Below, one piece after another: positions 48,628 through 57,081 of a stretch of DNA of 64,000 nt. The translations under genes and the position numbers were made by a program. The number at the start of each line of letters is the position of its first letter. Within the stretch, counting starts at the first letter, position 1. The notes beneath the pieces were generated by a model. That model did not search any database, had not been told where the DNA came from, and worked only from the letters and a program-made list of their open reading frames with translations. The DNA is from Pseudomonas sp. 7P_10.2_Bac1 (lineage in GTDB: Bacteria > Pseudomonadota > Gammaproteobacteria > Pseudomonadales > Pseudomonadaceae), in NCBI RefSeq assembly GCF_025465935.1, contig NZ_JANLNV010000088.1:1-64000 (forward strand), written 5' to 3'.

Positions 48628-49026
48628 ATGCCCGAAGCGCAAGCGGTGTCGGTGCGTAGCTGGCAACTCAAGTTGCTGGTGTGGCTGGTGCTGTGCGCGA
48701 TGCCACTGGGCGGCTCATTGAGCCTGTTGCTCACCGGCATTACGCGGGTCCCCTTGCTGATTTATGGCTTGGCCAGCGGGGTGGCATTCGTGCTGTATGC
48801 GTATGACAAGCAACAGGCCAGGCATGGCCGCTGGCGCACCCCGGAAAAAGTGCTGCACGGGGTTGAACTGCTGGGCGGCTGGCCGGGTGCGTTGGTGGCG
48901 CAACAGGTGTTTCGCCACAAAACGCGCAAGGTGTCTTTTCAGGTCTGGTTCTGGTTGATCGTAGCCGTCCATCAAGCAGTCTGGGTTGACGTATTGTTCT
49001 TGAAAAACACCTTTCTGAACCTGTAA
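48628..49026 (+). CDS. DUF1294 membrane protein
   Basis: This protein of about 132 residues has two N-terminal hydrophobic segments (LLVWLVLCAMPLGGSL; LLIYGLASGVAFVLYAYDKQ). The DUF1294 core follows: YDKQQARHGRWRTPEKVLHG and GWPGALVAQQVFRHKTRKVSF. The function is unknown. The start is uncertain: in-frame codons reach back to 48574, overlapping uppP. It is probably co-transcribed with uppP. Confidence 0.8.
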   Translation: MPEAQAVSVRSWQLKLLVWLVLCAMPLGGSLSLLLTGITRVPLLIYGLASGVAFVLYAYDKQQARHGRWRTPEKVLHGVELLGGWPGALVAQQVFRHKTRKVSFQVWFWLIVAVHQAVWVDVLFLKNTFLNL

Positions 49027-49042
49027 GCGTCTGCCGATGGCG

Positions 49043-49408
49043 TCAGATCAGTAAGCCGATCTGGCGCTTTTTCGGCAACTTGGCAACCACCAACTGGTGG
49101 GAGCGTTGCAACAGGTCTTGCAGTTCTTCTGCGTCCATCGGGAAGGGCGCTTGCATGTTGATCCAGTGGGCCCGCGCCAGATAAGGCGAGGGGCGAATCC
49201 CGGGGCGATCGACATAGCCCAAAAACAGCTCCTTTTCGACCTTGAATGACAAGCCATTACTGTTGAGGTTGAACAGGGCGAACATCTTGCTTTGATCGAC
49301 ATAGAACACTTCGACCCCGCCCCATTTAACATCCTCTTTGACGCCTGGCAGGCTGCGACAGAACTCGGCGACCTGGGCTTTGGTCAGGGTGTTGGATGTA
49401 CGGGTCAT
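49043..49408 (-). CDS. MmcQ/YjbR family protein
   Basis: This 121-residue protein of the MmcQ/YjbR fold has EFCRSLPGVKEDVKWGG at its start, then MFALFNLNSNGLSFKV and SPYLARAHWINM. The family has a DNA-binding-like fold but no established role. Its ATG overlaps the TGA of the preceding LysR gene by four bases, so the two are co-translated. Confidence 0.85.
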   Translation of the reverse strand: MTRTSNTLTKAQVAEFCRSLPGVKEDVKWGGVEVFYVDQSKMFALFNLNSNGLSFKVEKELFLGYVDRPGIRPSPYLARAHWINMQAPFPMDAEELQDLLQRSHQLVVAKLPKKRQIGLLI

Positions 49409-50313
49409 AGGGTTTTTTCTCCACAGCGTTCGAAGGTTTCAGCCAGGTGCTCGATCCAGGCTCGCACTGCAGGCATGACACCGCGCCGGTGTGGATACAC
49501 AGCTTGCAGCCAGCCGCCGGGCAATGACCATTTGGGCAGCAGTTGCACCAGTTGGCCGTTTTCAAGCTCCTGCTCGCAATAGATCAAGGGCAATATCGTG
49601 AAGCCCAAGCCTTCGAGGGCGCAGGCTTTACGCACATTGAAGTCATCAATGCCCAGGCGTGCTTCCAGCACCAGATCGCACTGTTTGCCGTGCTCGTCGA
49701 GCATACGCATATGCACCATGCGATCGGCCTCAAGTGCACCCAGCACCGGTGCATTTTTAAGGTCGTCCGGAGTGGTGATTGACCATTGTTCAGCGAACTC
49801 GGGGCTGGCCACCATGATCGTCACGGCCTTGCGCAGTCGCCGGGTTACCAGCAGCGGGTCTTCATCCCCCAGTTCACGCACGCGCATGGCCACATCAATG
49901 CCTTCGGTGATCAAGTCGACGCGACGGTTGAGCAAACTGACTTCCAGTTGCACATGCGGATAGGCGCGCAGAAAAGAGCTGGCGACTTCAGGCATGAACT
50001 GGTGGGCCAAGCCCACCGGGCAAGATACGCGCAGCCGCCCCCGGGGTTCGCTGGACATACTGGCCACCGCCTCGTCGGCCATTTCTGCTTGCAGCAGCAT
50101 TGCCTGGCAATGGCTCAAGTAACGTTCGCCTACCGCTGTCAGTTTCAACTGGCGTGTAGTGCGCTGTAACAGGCGTGCACCCAGGCGTTCTTCAAGCTCG
50201 GCCACTCGCCGCGACAAACGTGATTTGGGAATCCCCAAAAGGCGTCCGGCCGCGGCAAACCCACCGGCTTCGACCACTTTGGCGAAGTAGTACAGATCAT
50301 TAAGATCCTGCAT
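49405..50313 (-). CDS. LysR-type regulator next to azoR
   Basis: This 302-residue LysR regulator of the CrgA/AaeR branch has NDLYYFAKVVEAGGFAAAGR, GIPKSRLSRRVAELEERLGA, LQRTTRQLKLT and the effector-domain start LRVSCPVGLAHQFMPEVASSF. It is divergent from azoR, with 126 bases between. Such regulators often control adjacent quinone or azo reductases in response to electrophiles. Confidence 0.88.
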   Translation of the reverse strand: MQDLNDLYYFAKVVEAGGFAAAGRLLGIPKSRLSRRVAELEERLGARLLQRTTRQLKLTAVGERYLSHCQAMLLQAEMADEAVASMSSEPRGRLRVSCPVGLAHQFMPEVASSFLRAYPHVQLEVSLLNRRVDLITEGIDVAMRVRELGDEDPLLVTRRLRKAVTIMVASPEFAEQWSITTPDDLKNAPVLGALEADRMVHMRMLDEHGKQCDLVLEARLGIDDFNVRKACALEGLGFTILPLIYCEQELENGQLVQLLPKWSLPGGWLQAVYPHRRGVMPAVRAWIEHLAETFERCGEKTL

Positions 50314-50439
50314 TGCTGTTCTCACTGTCCTACAGGTGGGACGAACTATCGCATGCTCGCTGACTTATCGTCGATTGCTTTCATCGGTAGCATCACCCTC
50401 ACTTGATCGCCTGGCGGCGGTCTTTATTTGGAGATCAGC

Positions 50440-51051
50440 ATGAAAGTTTTGCATATCGATTCGAGCATCTTGGGCGACAACTCGGTTTCGCGTCAGCTGA
50501 GTGGTGAAGTAGTCAAGGCTTGGCAAGCTGCTGATCCGAGTGTTGAAGTGAGTTACCGCGACCTGGCCAGCGAAAGCATTGAGCATTTCTCGGCGGCAAC
50601 CCTGGTGGCTGCTGGTACCCCGGCTGAACTTCGCGATGCCGCACAAAAGCTTGAAGCGCAATTGAGTGCAGACACCCTGGCGCAGTTTTTGGCAGCCGAT
50701 GCGGTGGTGATCGGTGCGCCGATGTACAACTTTACTATTCCTACTCAGCTCAAAGCCTGGATCGACCGCATTGCGGTGGCCGGCCAGACATTCCGTTACA
50801 CCGAAACCGGCCCGGTCGGCCTGTGCGGCGGCAAGAAAGTCATCGTGGTTTCGACCTCAGGCGGCATCCATGCCGGTCAAGCCACCGGTGTCGCGCACGA
50901 AGCCTACTTGAAAGTGCTGCTGGGCTTTTTGGGCATCACGGATATCGAGTTCGTGCGCGCTGAAGGCTTGAGCCGTGGCGACGAAATTCGCGGCAAGGCC
51001 CTGAACGAAGCGAATGAGCACATCCGTCAGGGTCTGTTCAGCGCCGCATAA
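50440..51051 (+). CDS. azoR: FMN-dependent NADH-azoreductase
   Basis: This 203-residue flavodoxin-fold quinone/azo reductase has [21 protein letters not shown] at its start (phosphate-binding loop for FMN), then [22 protein letters not shown], the FMN-contact motif, and [15 protein letters not shown]. The length is normal. It protects against quinone or thiol stress by two-electron reduction. A ggag site precedes the ATG, and a strong terminator follows. Confidence 0.9.
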   Translation: MKVLHIDSSILGDNSVSRQLSGEVVKAWQAADPSVEVSYRDLASESIEHFSAATLVAAGTPAELRDAAQKLEAQLSADTLAQFLAADAVVIGAPMYNFTIPTQLKAWIDRIAVAGQTFRYTETGPVGLCGGKKVIVVSTSGGIHAGQATGVAHEAYLKVLLGFLGITDIEFVRAEGLSRGDEIRGKALNEANEHIRQGLFSAA

Positions 51052-51076
51052 ACCCGTGTAGTGCTTGTACCCCCAA

Positions 51077-51121
51077 ACTCTGTATTCTGGTGAACGTCTT
51101 GGCCAGAGTACGGAGTTTTTT
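51077..51121 (+). terminator. Rho-independent terminator of azoR
   Basis: A 14-bp stem (51077-51090 with 51103-51116, two G-U pairs) with a 12-base loop is followed by six T residues. Confidence 0.88.
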
Positions 51122-51156
51122 GCATCTGGCTTCAATGGCTTGGGTTATGCAGAGAA

Positions 51157-51176
51157 GAGGGTGACCCTCCTTTTTG
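51157..51176 (+). terminator. Second small hairpin with T-tract
   Basis: Arms gaggg (51157-51161) and ccctc (51165-51169) with a 3-base loop are followed by TTTTT. It is weaker than the azoR terminator 40 bases upstream and may act as a backup. Confidence 0.45.
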
Positions 51177-51217
51177 ATTGCCCGCAGTAAGTTGCGCGCT
51201 AGTAAAGGTAAGCCGCC

Positions 51218-52249
51218 ATGATGCGTTTATGCGCTGTATTACTCCTGATAATGGCAACTTGCCCTGTGGTGGTGCACGCCGAACCTGCAGTTGAGTGGAG
51301 TGTGGGGTTTCATCGCCTCAGCTTTCTCGATCCGGTGGATGGGCAGCCAATGAACGCCATTGCCTTTTACCCGTCGACCGACGAGGAGGCCAGGAGCAGG
51401 ATGGGCGTCTATGACATTGATGCCACTGAAGATGCGAAAGTTGCCATAGGCCATTACCCATTACTGGTGTTGTCACACGGCAATGTCGGCACGCCGCTGG
51501 CGTTGCACGATCTGATCACCGCGCTGGCTCGCAAAGGGTTTGTCGTGGTGGCAGTGCTGCATCCTGGCGATAACTTCAAAGATCACAGCCGCACGGGAAC
51601 CCTGAGTAATCTTTACGGGCGCCCTATGCAGATATCGGCAGCGATTAGCGCTGTACTCGATGAAAACACCTTGTCGCCTTATGTCGATGCCGATCAGGTA
51701 GGGGTTATCGGCTATTCAGCGGGTGGCGAAACGGCGTTGATCCTGGCGGGCGCCGAGCCGGATTTGAATCGTTTGCGGCACTATTGCCAAGAGCGGCCAG
51801 ACGATCGTGATGCGTGCACCACGCAAGGTGAGCTGATCCCTGATCGCAATGATTTGCTGCCTGTCGCCGACCCGCGGGTACGGGCGCTGCTGCTGATGGC
51901 GCCGCTGAGCTTGATGTTCGGACGCGACACTCTGGCGCAGGTGCATGTGCCGGTATTGCTGTACAGCGGTGAGGGCGATCAAACCGTGTTCCCGGACAAA
52001 AATGCCGAGGCCTTGGCGCGCAAGTTGCCGGTTGCCCCACAATTCAACTTGATCCCTGGCGCCGGTCACTTTGTGTTTATGGCACCTTGCTCCGATGAAC
52101 AGCGGACGACCATGGCATGGGCCTGTACTGATGCCGAAGGGGTTGATCGTGAGGACATCCATCGCGACCTGATTTACGAGTCAGGACGCTTTTTCAGCAA
52201 GGCCCTTAATAACAATTCCCACCGCATGCTGAGAACGGCAGACCACTAG
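51218..52249 (+). CDS. Secreted alpha/beta hydrolase (dienelactone-hydrolase-like)
   Basis: This 343-residue protein has a signal peptide of about 21 residues ending VVVHAEP. The alpha/beta hydrolase core includes LVLSHGN (oxyanion region), the nucleophile elbow GYSAGG (about residue 168), the acid region VLLYSGEGDQTVF and the catalytic His in GAGHFVF. The usual cap is replaced by an insertion with CQERPDDRDACTT, whose two Cys may form a disulfide. The substrate is unknown, but an ester or lipid is likely. Its stop overlaps that of the convergent MFS gene. Confidence 0.85.
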   Translation: MMRLCAVLLLIMATCPVVVHAEPAVEWSVGFHRLSFLDPVDGQPMNAIAFYPSTDEEARSRMGVYDIDATEDAKVAIGHYPLLVLSHGNVGTPLALHDLITALARKGFVVVAVLHPGDNFKDHSRTGTLSNLYGRPMQISAAISAVLDENTLSPYVDADQVGVIGYSAGGETALILAGAEPDLNRLRHYCQERPDDRDACTTQGELIPDRNDLLPVADPRVRALLLMAPLSLMFGRDTLAQVHVPVLLYSGEGDQTVFPDKNAEALARKLPVAPQFNLIPGAGHFVFMAPCSDEQRTTMAWACTDAEGVDREDIHRDLIYESGRFFSKALNNNSHRMLRTADH

Positions 52250-53430
52250 TTGATCCGCCGTGATAGCCCGAGAGTCAATAGCATCCCCACTATGCAGAGC
52301 AGGGCGGCACAGAAGAAGATCCAGGGGTAGCCCAGGTTCAAGGCGATGGCTCCCATAAGCGGCCCGGCGATGGCCAGCGCCAGATCAAAAAACACGGCAT
52401 AAGCACCCAGGCCAGCACCTCGACTCGAACTCGGTACTTGTTTGACGGCTTCAACGCCCAGCGCCGGATACACCAGTGACAGGCCAAACCCTGCCAATCC
52501 AGCGCCGAGCAGGGCGAAGACGGTCGACGGAGCCAGCCAAAGCAGGATCAGGCCAAGAGTCTCCAGGGCCATGCAGGCTATAGCGACACGGTACCCACCC
52601 AAGCGGTTGATGCTGTTGGTGAAGATCAGCCGGGCAAGGATAAAACACACGCCAAAGACCGACAGGCAATAGGCGGCGCCTGTCCAGCCGCGGTCGATAT
52701 AAAACAGCGTGATGAAAGTGGTCAGGGTGCCATAGCCAATAGAAGCCAGCATCAGGCTCAGACCGTAAGGCGCGATCAGGCCGAACACCGACCAAAAGGG
52801 CAAGCGCACGCCGGCGATCACAGGAATGGAGGTCTTGTTGCGGATGATCAGCAATGCCAGCAAGGCTAAGCCCAGCAGCGCCACGCCCAGACTGGCAAAA
52901 CCCAGGGAGTCGATCATCAGCACACCGAGCGGCGCCCCAAGGGCAATGGCGCCATAAGAGGCTATACCGTTCCAGCCAATGGCCCGGGCGGTATGTTGTG
53001 AGCCCACCTGGGCTATGCCCCAACTGATCGTTCCAACGCCAATAAGCCCTTGGGCAATCCCCAGAAACACCCGGCCGATTATCAAGATACTCAGGCTCAA
53101 AACAGAGATGTCTTGCAGCATTACGGCCAGTGAAGTCAGGACGCCGCTGACCGCGATGCCGATCAGCCCATAGACCACCGCCGGCTTGGTGCCGTGCTTG
53201 TCGACGATGCGTCCGGCTGAAGGTCGCGTCAGCAGGGTAGCCAGGTATTGCGACGCGATGGTCAGGCCAGCAACTATTGCGCTGAAACCCAATTGGTCAT
53301 TGACGTAGCCCGGCAAGACTGCAATGGGCAGACCAATGCAGATAAAGGCAATGAAGGTATAGAAAACAATCGACAGGATTTGCAGGGTAACCGACAGAGA
53401 ACTCTCGGGGGGAGGGTGTTGCGCAGGCAT
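52246..53430 (-). CDS. MFS transporter (YhhS/YfcJ-like)
   Basis: This 394-residue, 12-helix carrier resembles the YhhS/YfcJ sugar-efflux-like branch: FICIGLPIAVLPGYVNDQLG, then ASQYLATLLTRPSAGRIVDKHGTK-type signature loop and GIAQGLIGVGTISWGIAQVG. The substrate is unknown; relatives have been called arabinose or glyphosate exporters. It overlaps the convergent hydrolase stop by three bases. Confidence 0.85.
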   Translation of the reverse strand: MPAQHPPPESSLSVTLQILSIVFYTFIAFICIGLPIAVLPGYVNDQLGFSAIVAGLTIASQYLATLLTRPSAGRIVDKHGTKPAVVYGLIGIAVSGVLTSLAVMLQDISVLSLSILIIGRVFLGIAQGLIGVGTISWGIAQVGSQHTARAIGWNGIASYGAIALGAPLGVLMIDSLGFASLGVALLGLALLALLIIRNKTSIPVIAGVRLPFWSVFGLIAPYGLSLMLASIGYGTLTTFITLFYIDRGWTGAAYCLSVFGVCFILARLIFTNSINRLGGYRVAIACMALETLGLILLWLAPSTVFALLGAGLAGFGLSLVYPALGVEAVKQVPSSSRGAGLGAYAVFFDLALAIAGPLMGAIALNLGYPWIFFCAALLCIVGMLLTLGLSRRIN

Positions 53431-53756
53431 GAGCAGCGAGTCCGGCTAACATTTGGTCGGCGCTATGATGGCGTGCCCGTTGGATAAAAGAAAGCAGGCT
53501 AACGATATGCTTGATGGCTCAGTGAACTGGGGATAAGCCTTTTTCTTCGCCTGAGCAATGACACCGATATCTACTCGACCGCCTTCTTTGCAATTAAAGG
53601 CAGCTCCCTGAATTTGCGGTGCTTGTCAAAGGAAATCCCTGGCATCCAGTTACTGGAGCTGTTGTTTTCGTGAACGCAGCTGCATTTCGATTAACTGGAT
53701 ACCGGGCTTGAAGATTGTAGATGCCCAGGCCTCGCTGGCCTTGGGCGTTTTAATAT
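53431..53756. other. Intergenic region, 326 bases
   Basis: No protein gene is supported here. It holds the MFS promoter region on the minus strand, a small palindrome tccagttactgga near 53652 whose half recurs inverted near 53692-53700, and a plus-oriented terminator-like hairpin at 53723-53751. Confidence 0.45.
53723..53751 (+). terminator. Plus-strand terminator-like hairpin without an upstream gene
   Basis: Arms gcccaggcc (53723-53731) and ggccttgggc (53737-53746), with one bulged base, are followed by gTTTTaa. No plus-strand gene ends nearby, so it may close a small RNA. Alternatively it may serve the minus-strand ABC operon as a simple 3' stem. Confidence 0.5.
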
Positions 53757-54548
53757 CTACTCAGCGCTTCTGTGGTTATGGCTGGAGACGAACTGACGGA
53801 ATCGCTCGGTCGGTAAGCCTTCGAACAGCTCGGCGGGCGTCCCTTGTGCGTCGATCAAGCCGCCGTGCATGAACACTACCCGATTTGATACGTGGCGGGC
53901 AAAGCCCATTTCGTGTGTGACAACCAGCATGGTGCGGCCTTCTTCGGCCAGGGAGCGCATCACCCGCAACACCTCCCCGACGAGTTCAGGGTCTAGTGCC
54001 GAAGTGGGTTCGTCGAACAACATAACTTGTGGATTCATCGCCAGCGCGCGGGCGATTGCGACACGCTGCTGCTGGCCGCCGGACAGGTGGGCAGGGTAAT
54101 AGTCGCGGCGATCGTACAGACCGACCTTGTGCAGCAGGGACTCGGCCTCCTCGATGCATTCAGCACGGGGGCGTTTGAGCACGCGCATCGGGCCTTCAAT
54201 GACATTTTGCAGCACGGTCATGTGCGACCACAGATTGAAGCTCTGGAACACCATGCCCAAGCTGCTGCGCAGGCGCTCGACCTGCCGATTGTTGCTTGGC
54301 GTCTGGCGGCCGTCGGCATGTTTTTTCATTTCGATCACTTCACCATTGACGCTGATGATGCCTTGATCAGGGGTTTCCAGCAGATTGATGCAACGCAAAA
54401 ACGTGCTTTTACCGGAGCCACTGGCACCGAGAATCGAGATCACATCGCCCTTGTGGGCGTCCAGAGAAATGCCCTTGAGCACATGGGCGCTGCCGAAAGA
54501 CTTCTGGATGTTTGTGATCGACAAGGCTGAAGCGGGCTGAGTATTCAT
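53757..54548 (-). CDS. ABC transporter ATP-binding subunit (HisP/OccP type)
   Basis: This 263-residue ATPase of the polar amino-acid/opine importer class has Walker [10 protein letters not shown] (about 41-49), the signature [15 protein letters not shown], Walker [13 protein letters not shown] and the switch His in [11 protein letters not shown]. HisP-type inserts ([10 protein letters not shown]) are present. It is the last gene of a four-gene importer following urocanase, so histidine-like compounds are the likely cargo. Confidence 0.9.
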   Translation of the reverse strand: MNTQPASALSITNIQKSFGSAHVLKGISLDAHKGDVISILGASGSGKSTFLRCINLLETPDQGIISVNGEVIEMKKHADGRQTPSNNRQVERLRSSLGMVFQSFNLWSHMTVLQNVIEGPMRVLKRPRAECIEEAESLLHKVGLYDRRDYYPAHLSGGQQQRVAIARALAMNPQVMLFDEPTSALDPELVGEVLRVMRSLAEEGRTMLVVTHEMGFARHVSNRVVFMHGGLIDAQGTPAELFEGLPTERFRQFVSSHNHRSAE

Positions 54549-54566
54549 GGCGTGCTCCGTATCAAA

Positions 54567-55304
54567 TCAGGAATGGGTTGGCAGTGAAGCGCTGGATTTT
54601 TTGACGACATCAACAGGGCGCTCACGCAAGTGCGGCGAAAGGCGATACTCGAGCCAGGCAACAGCCCGCACGATCAGGAAGTTCAGCACCAAATAGATCA
54701 AGGCTGCGCAAATGAACACTTCCATGGTGCGATACGTGCGCTGAATGATCTGTTGCGCGACGCCAGTGACGTCCCAGACAGTCACCAGGCTGGCCAGGGC
54801 AGTGGACTTGACCAGCAAAATAGCTTCGGTGGAGTAGGCCGGCAGGGCCTGGCGCAGTGTGATCGGCGCAATGACCCGGCGCAGCAGTTCCCAAGGCGAC
54901 ATGCCGATGGCCTTGCCGGCTTCGATCTGCCCTTGGGGCACGCTAAGCAGCCCACCGCGAATGATCTCGGCGGTGTAACCGGCGGTGCACATGGCCAATG
55001 AAACGACGGCGCAACCATAGGGTGACTTGAGCACCACCCAGGCGAAGCTGTCGCGAATGGCCGGGAACTGGCCCAGGCCGTAGTAAATCAGGAACATTTG
55101 AATCAGCAGGGGTGTACCGCGAAACAACATGATGTAGAAACGCGCCGGGTAGCTGAAAAACCACCAGCGGCTGACACGCAGGCTGACAATGCCGACAGAC
55201 AAGGTCAGGCCGATCACCAGAGAGCTGAAAAACAGCGTCAGCGTTGTCGGCAGTGCGCCCAGAAGTTTGAGCATGGTGTCCGCAAGGAACGCAAAATCGA
55301 TCAT
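54567..55304 (-). CDS. ABC transporter permease (HisM/OccM type)
   Basis: This 245-residue permease of the His/Glu/Gln/opine family has the signature FRGTPLLIQMFLIYYGLGQF near residue 60 and the EAA cytoplasmic loop GLLSVPQGQIEAGKAIGMSPWE. Five helices are predicted. It pairs with the second permease upstream (22 bases away). Confidence 0.9.
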   Translation of the reverse strand: MIDFAFLADTMLKLLGALPTTLTLFFSSLVIGLTLSVGIVSLRVSRWWFFSYPARFYIMLFRGTPLLIQMFLIYYGLGQFPAIRDSFAWVVLKSPYGCAVVSLAMCTAGYTAEIIRGGLLSVPQGQIEAGKAIGMSPWELLRRVIAPITLRQALPAYSTEAILLVKSTALASLVTVWDVTGVAQQIIQRTYRTMEVFICAALIYLVLNFLIVRAVAWLEYRLSPHLRERPVDVVKKSSASLPTHS

Positions 55305-55325
55305 AAGTATGGCTCCGGACTCGAA

Positions 55326-56042
55326 CTAAACTGGGCTGCGCTGACGCGTGCGGCGCACGCGAGTTTCAGCCATGTTGAAAAGCCGGCCGGACAGGCCGGT
55401 GAGAACCAGATACACAGCACCCCCGATGATGTAGAACGTGAAATATTGACGTGTGGAACCTGCGGCAACCTGGCTGGCACGCATCAATTCCACCAGTCCT
55501 ATGACGGAGATCAGGGCGGAGTCCTTTAGGCTCATCTGCCAGACATTGCCCAACCCAGGCAGTGCAAAGCGCAGCACTTGGGGCACCAGAATTCGTTTGA
55601 AACGCATTGCTCGGCTCATGCCGATGGCGAGGCCGGCTTCCAGTTCGCCCCGCGATACCGCGAGAAATGCTCCCCGGTAGACTTCAGCCTGATAAGAGCC
55701 GGAAATCAGCCCGACCGCCAATGCCCCGATCAGGAAGGGCGGCACATCGATGTAGCCTTCTGCGCCGAACCAATGGCCAACGGCTGTTACTACACTGGCT
55801 CCGCCAAAGTAGAACAGGTAGATCACCAGCAACTCGGGAATCCCCCTGAACAGTATCGAGTACAGATTGCCCACCCAGCGCAAACTGCGGTGGCGAGAGA
55901 GTTTGGCCGCTGCGACCAGGCTGCCAAACACCGCCCCCACCAGCAGCGCTGCCAGGGTCAGTATCACGGTCATGCCCGTTGCCTTGAGCAGCGCCATCCC
56001 CCAACCTGAATCACCAAAACTGAGTAGCTGCAAGAGGTCCAT
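55326..56042 (-). CDS. ABC transporter permease (HisQ/OccQ type)
   Basis: This 238-residue permease has the family signature ILFRGIPELLVIYLFYFGG and the EAA loop GAFLAVSRGELEAGLAIGMSR. The ATG at 56042 (MDLLQLLSFGD) is preferred to an in-frame codon at 56054. It lies between the binding protein (65 bases upstream) and the second permease. Confidence 0.9.
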   Translation of the reverse strand: MDLLQLLSFGDSGWGMALLKATGMTVILTLAALLVGAVFGSLVAAAKLSRHRSLRWVGNLYSILFRGIPELLVIYLFYFGGASVVTAVGHWFGAEGYIDVPPFLIGALAVGLISGSYQAEVYRGAFLAVSRGELEAGLAIGMSRAMRFKRILVPQVLRFALPGLGNVWQMSLKDSALISVIGLVELMRASQVAAGSTRQYFTFYIIGGAVYLVLTGLSGRLFNMAETRVRRTRQRSPV

Positions 56043-56107
56043 AGTGGGTCCCACATATCAAAAGGCTTAAGCAGCCCGGCAACCTTCACGCCGCCGGGCC
56101 ATTCGGA

Positions 56108-56965
56108 TCATTGCTTAGGGGTAAGGTCTTGCTTGAACCACTTCTCACTGAGTTTTTTGATCGTGCCGTCAGCCATGGCCTCCTTGAGCGCCGCGTCGAA
56201 CTTGGCTTTGAGCTCGGGATCTTTCTGGCGGAAGCCCAGTGCCTCGCCTTCACCCCAGATCGGACCCTCGATGATCGGGCCGGTATAAACCAGTGCTTTG
56301 TTCTCTGGCTTGTCCATGAGCGAATTGAAGAAGGTCACGTCATCGAAGACGACATCGATACGGCCGGCCTGCAGATCGAGAATGGCTTCGGCCGAACTGC
56401 CGTATTCACGGACAGTCGCCACATCCTTGAAGTTTTGATCAATGAATGAGGTGTAAATGGTGCCAGAGGCGATCCCGATGGTTTTGCCCTTGAGTGCTTT
56501 GCGCAGCTCTTCCACACCTGCGCGGACTTCCTTTTGATCGGTGCCTAGGGTGATGGCTGCGTCAGCGCCGGTTTTACCCGGCAGCAAATCGGCTTTTAGT
56601 GCAACGAAACTGGCAGGTGTCTGCGCGTAGGGTGTGGAGAAGGCCATCACTTTCTTGCGTTCATCGTTGATCACGATTGCGTCCATCAACACATCGAATT
56701 TACCTGCGTTGAGGCTGGCGATCATCCCGTCCCAGTTTTGTACGACGATGTTGCACTTGAGCTGCATGCGCGGGCAGATGGTCTCCATCAACTCCGGCTC
56801 GAAGCCGCTGATTTTTCCACCCGGGAGCGTCAGGTTCCAGGGCTCATAGGAGCCTTCTGTTGCAATATTGACCGAGGTCCACTCTTTGGCTTGCAGTGCC
56901 GGAGCACAGGCTAGAACCATTGCACTGAGCGCTACAGAACCCAACCAGCTTGATTTCTTGGACAT
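56108..56965 (-). CDS. ABC transporter substrate-binding protein (octopine/histidine type)
   Basis: This 285-residue periplasmic protein has a signal peptide ending CAPALQAKEW. The fold is that of HisJ/ArgT/OccT: VNIATEGSYEPWNLTLPGGK, then GFEPELMETICPRMQLKC with the usual Cys pair and QNWDGMIASLNAGKFDVLM. It looks closer to octopine/nopaline binders (EGxYxPWN...GGK, KWFKxDLTP at the end) than to HisJ. An agggag site precedes the ATG. The likely ligand is a histidine derivative or opine, given the urocanase gene upstream. Confidence 0.88.
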   Translation of the reverse strand: MSKKSSWLGSVALSAMVLACAPALQAKEWTSVNIATEGSYEPWNLTLPGGKISGFEPELMETICPRMQLKCNIVVQNWDGMIASLNAGKFDVLMDAIVINDERKKVMAFSTPYAQTPASFVALKADLLPGKTGADAAITLGTDQKEVRAGVEELRKALKGKTIGIASGTIYTSFIDQNFKDVATVREYGSSAEAILDLQAGRIDVVFDDVTFFNSLMDKPENKALVYTGPIIEGPIWGEGEALGFRQKDPELKAKFDAALKEAMADGTIKKLSEKWFKQDLTPKQ

Positions 56966-57003
56966 CTTGATACTCCCTGACTAATCAATGAGTGTTGCGA
57001 TCT

Positions 57004-57023
57004 GATCCGGCTCAGGCCGGATC
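57004..57023 (-). promoter_or_regulatory. Hairpin between hutU and the ABC operon
   Basis: Arms gatccggc (57004-57011) and gccggatc (57016-57023) with a 4-base loop form a perfect stem in the 116-base gap. There is no T-tract, so partial attenuation or message stabilisation is more likely than full termination. Confidence 0.5.
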
Positions 57024-57081
57024 TCCATTGTCGGTACCCGCCGCTTTGTGTGGGTACACACGACAAAACTTCAAAATACGG

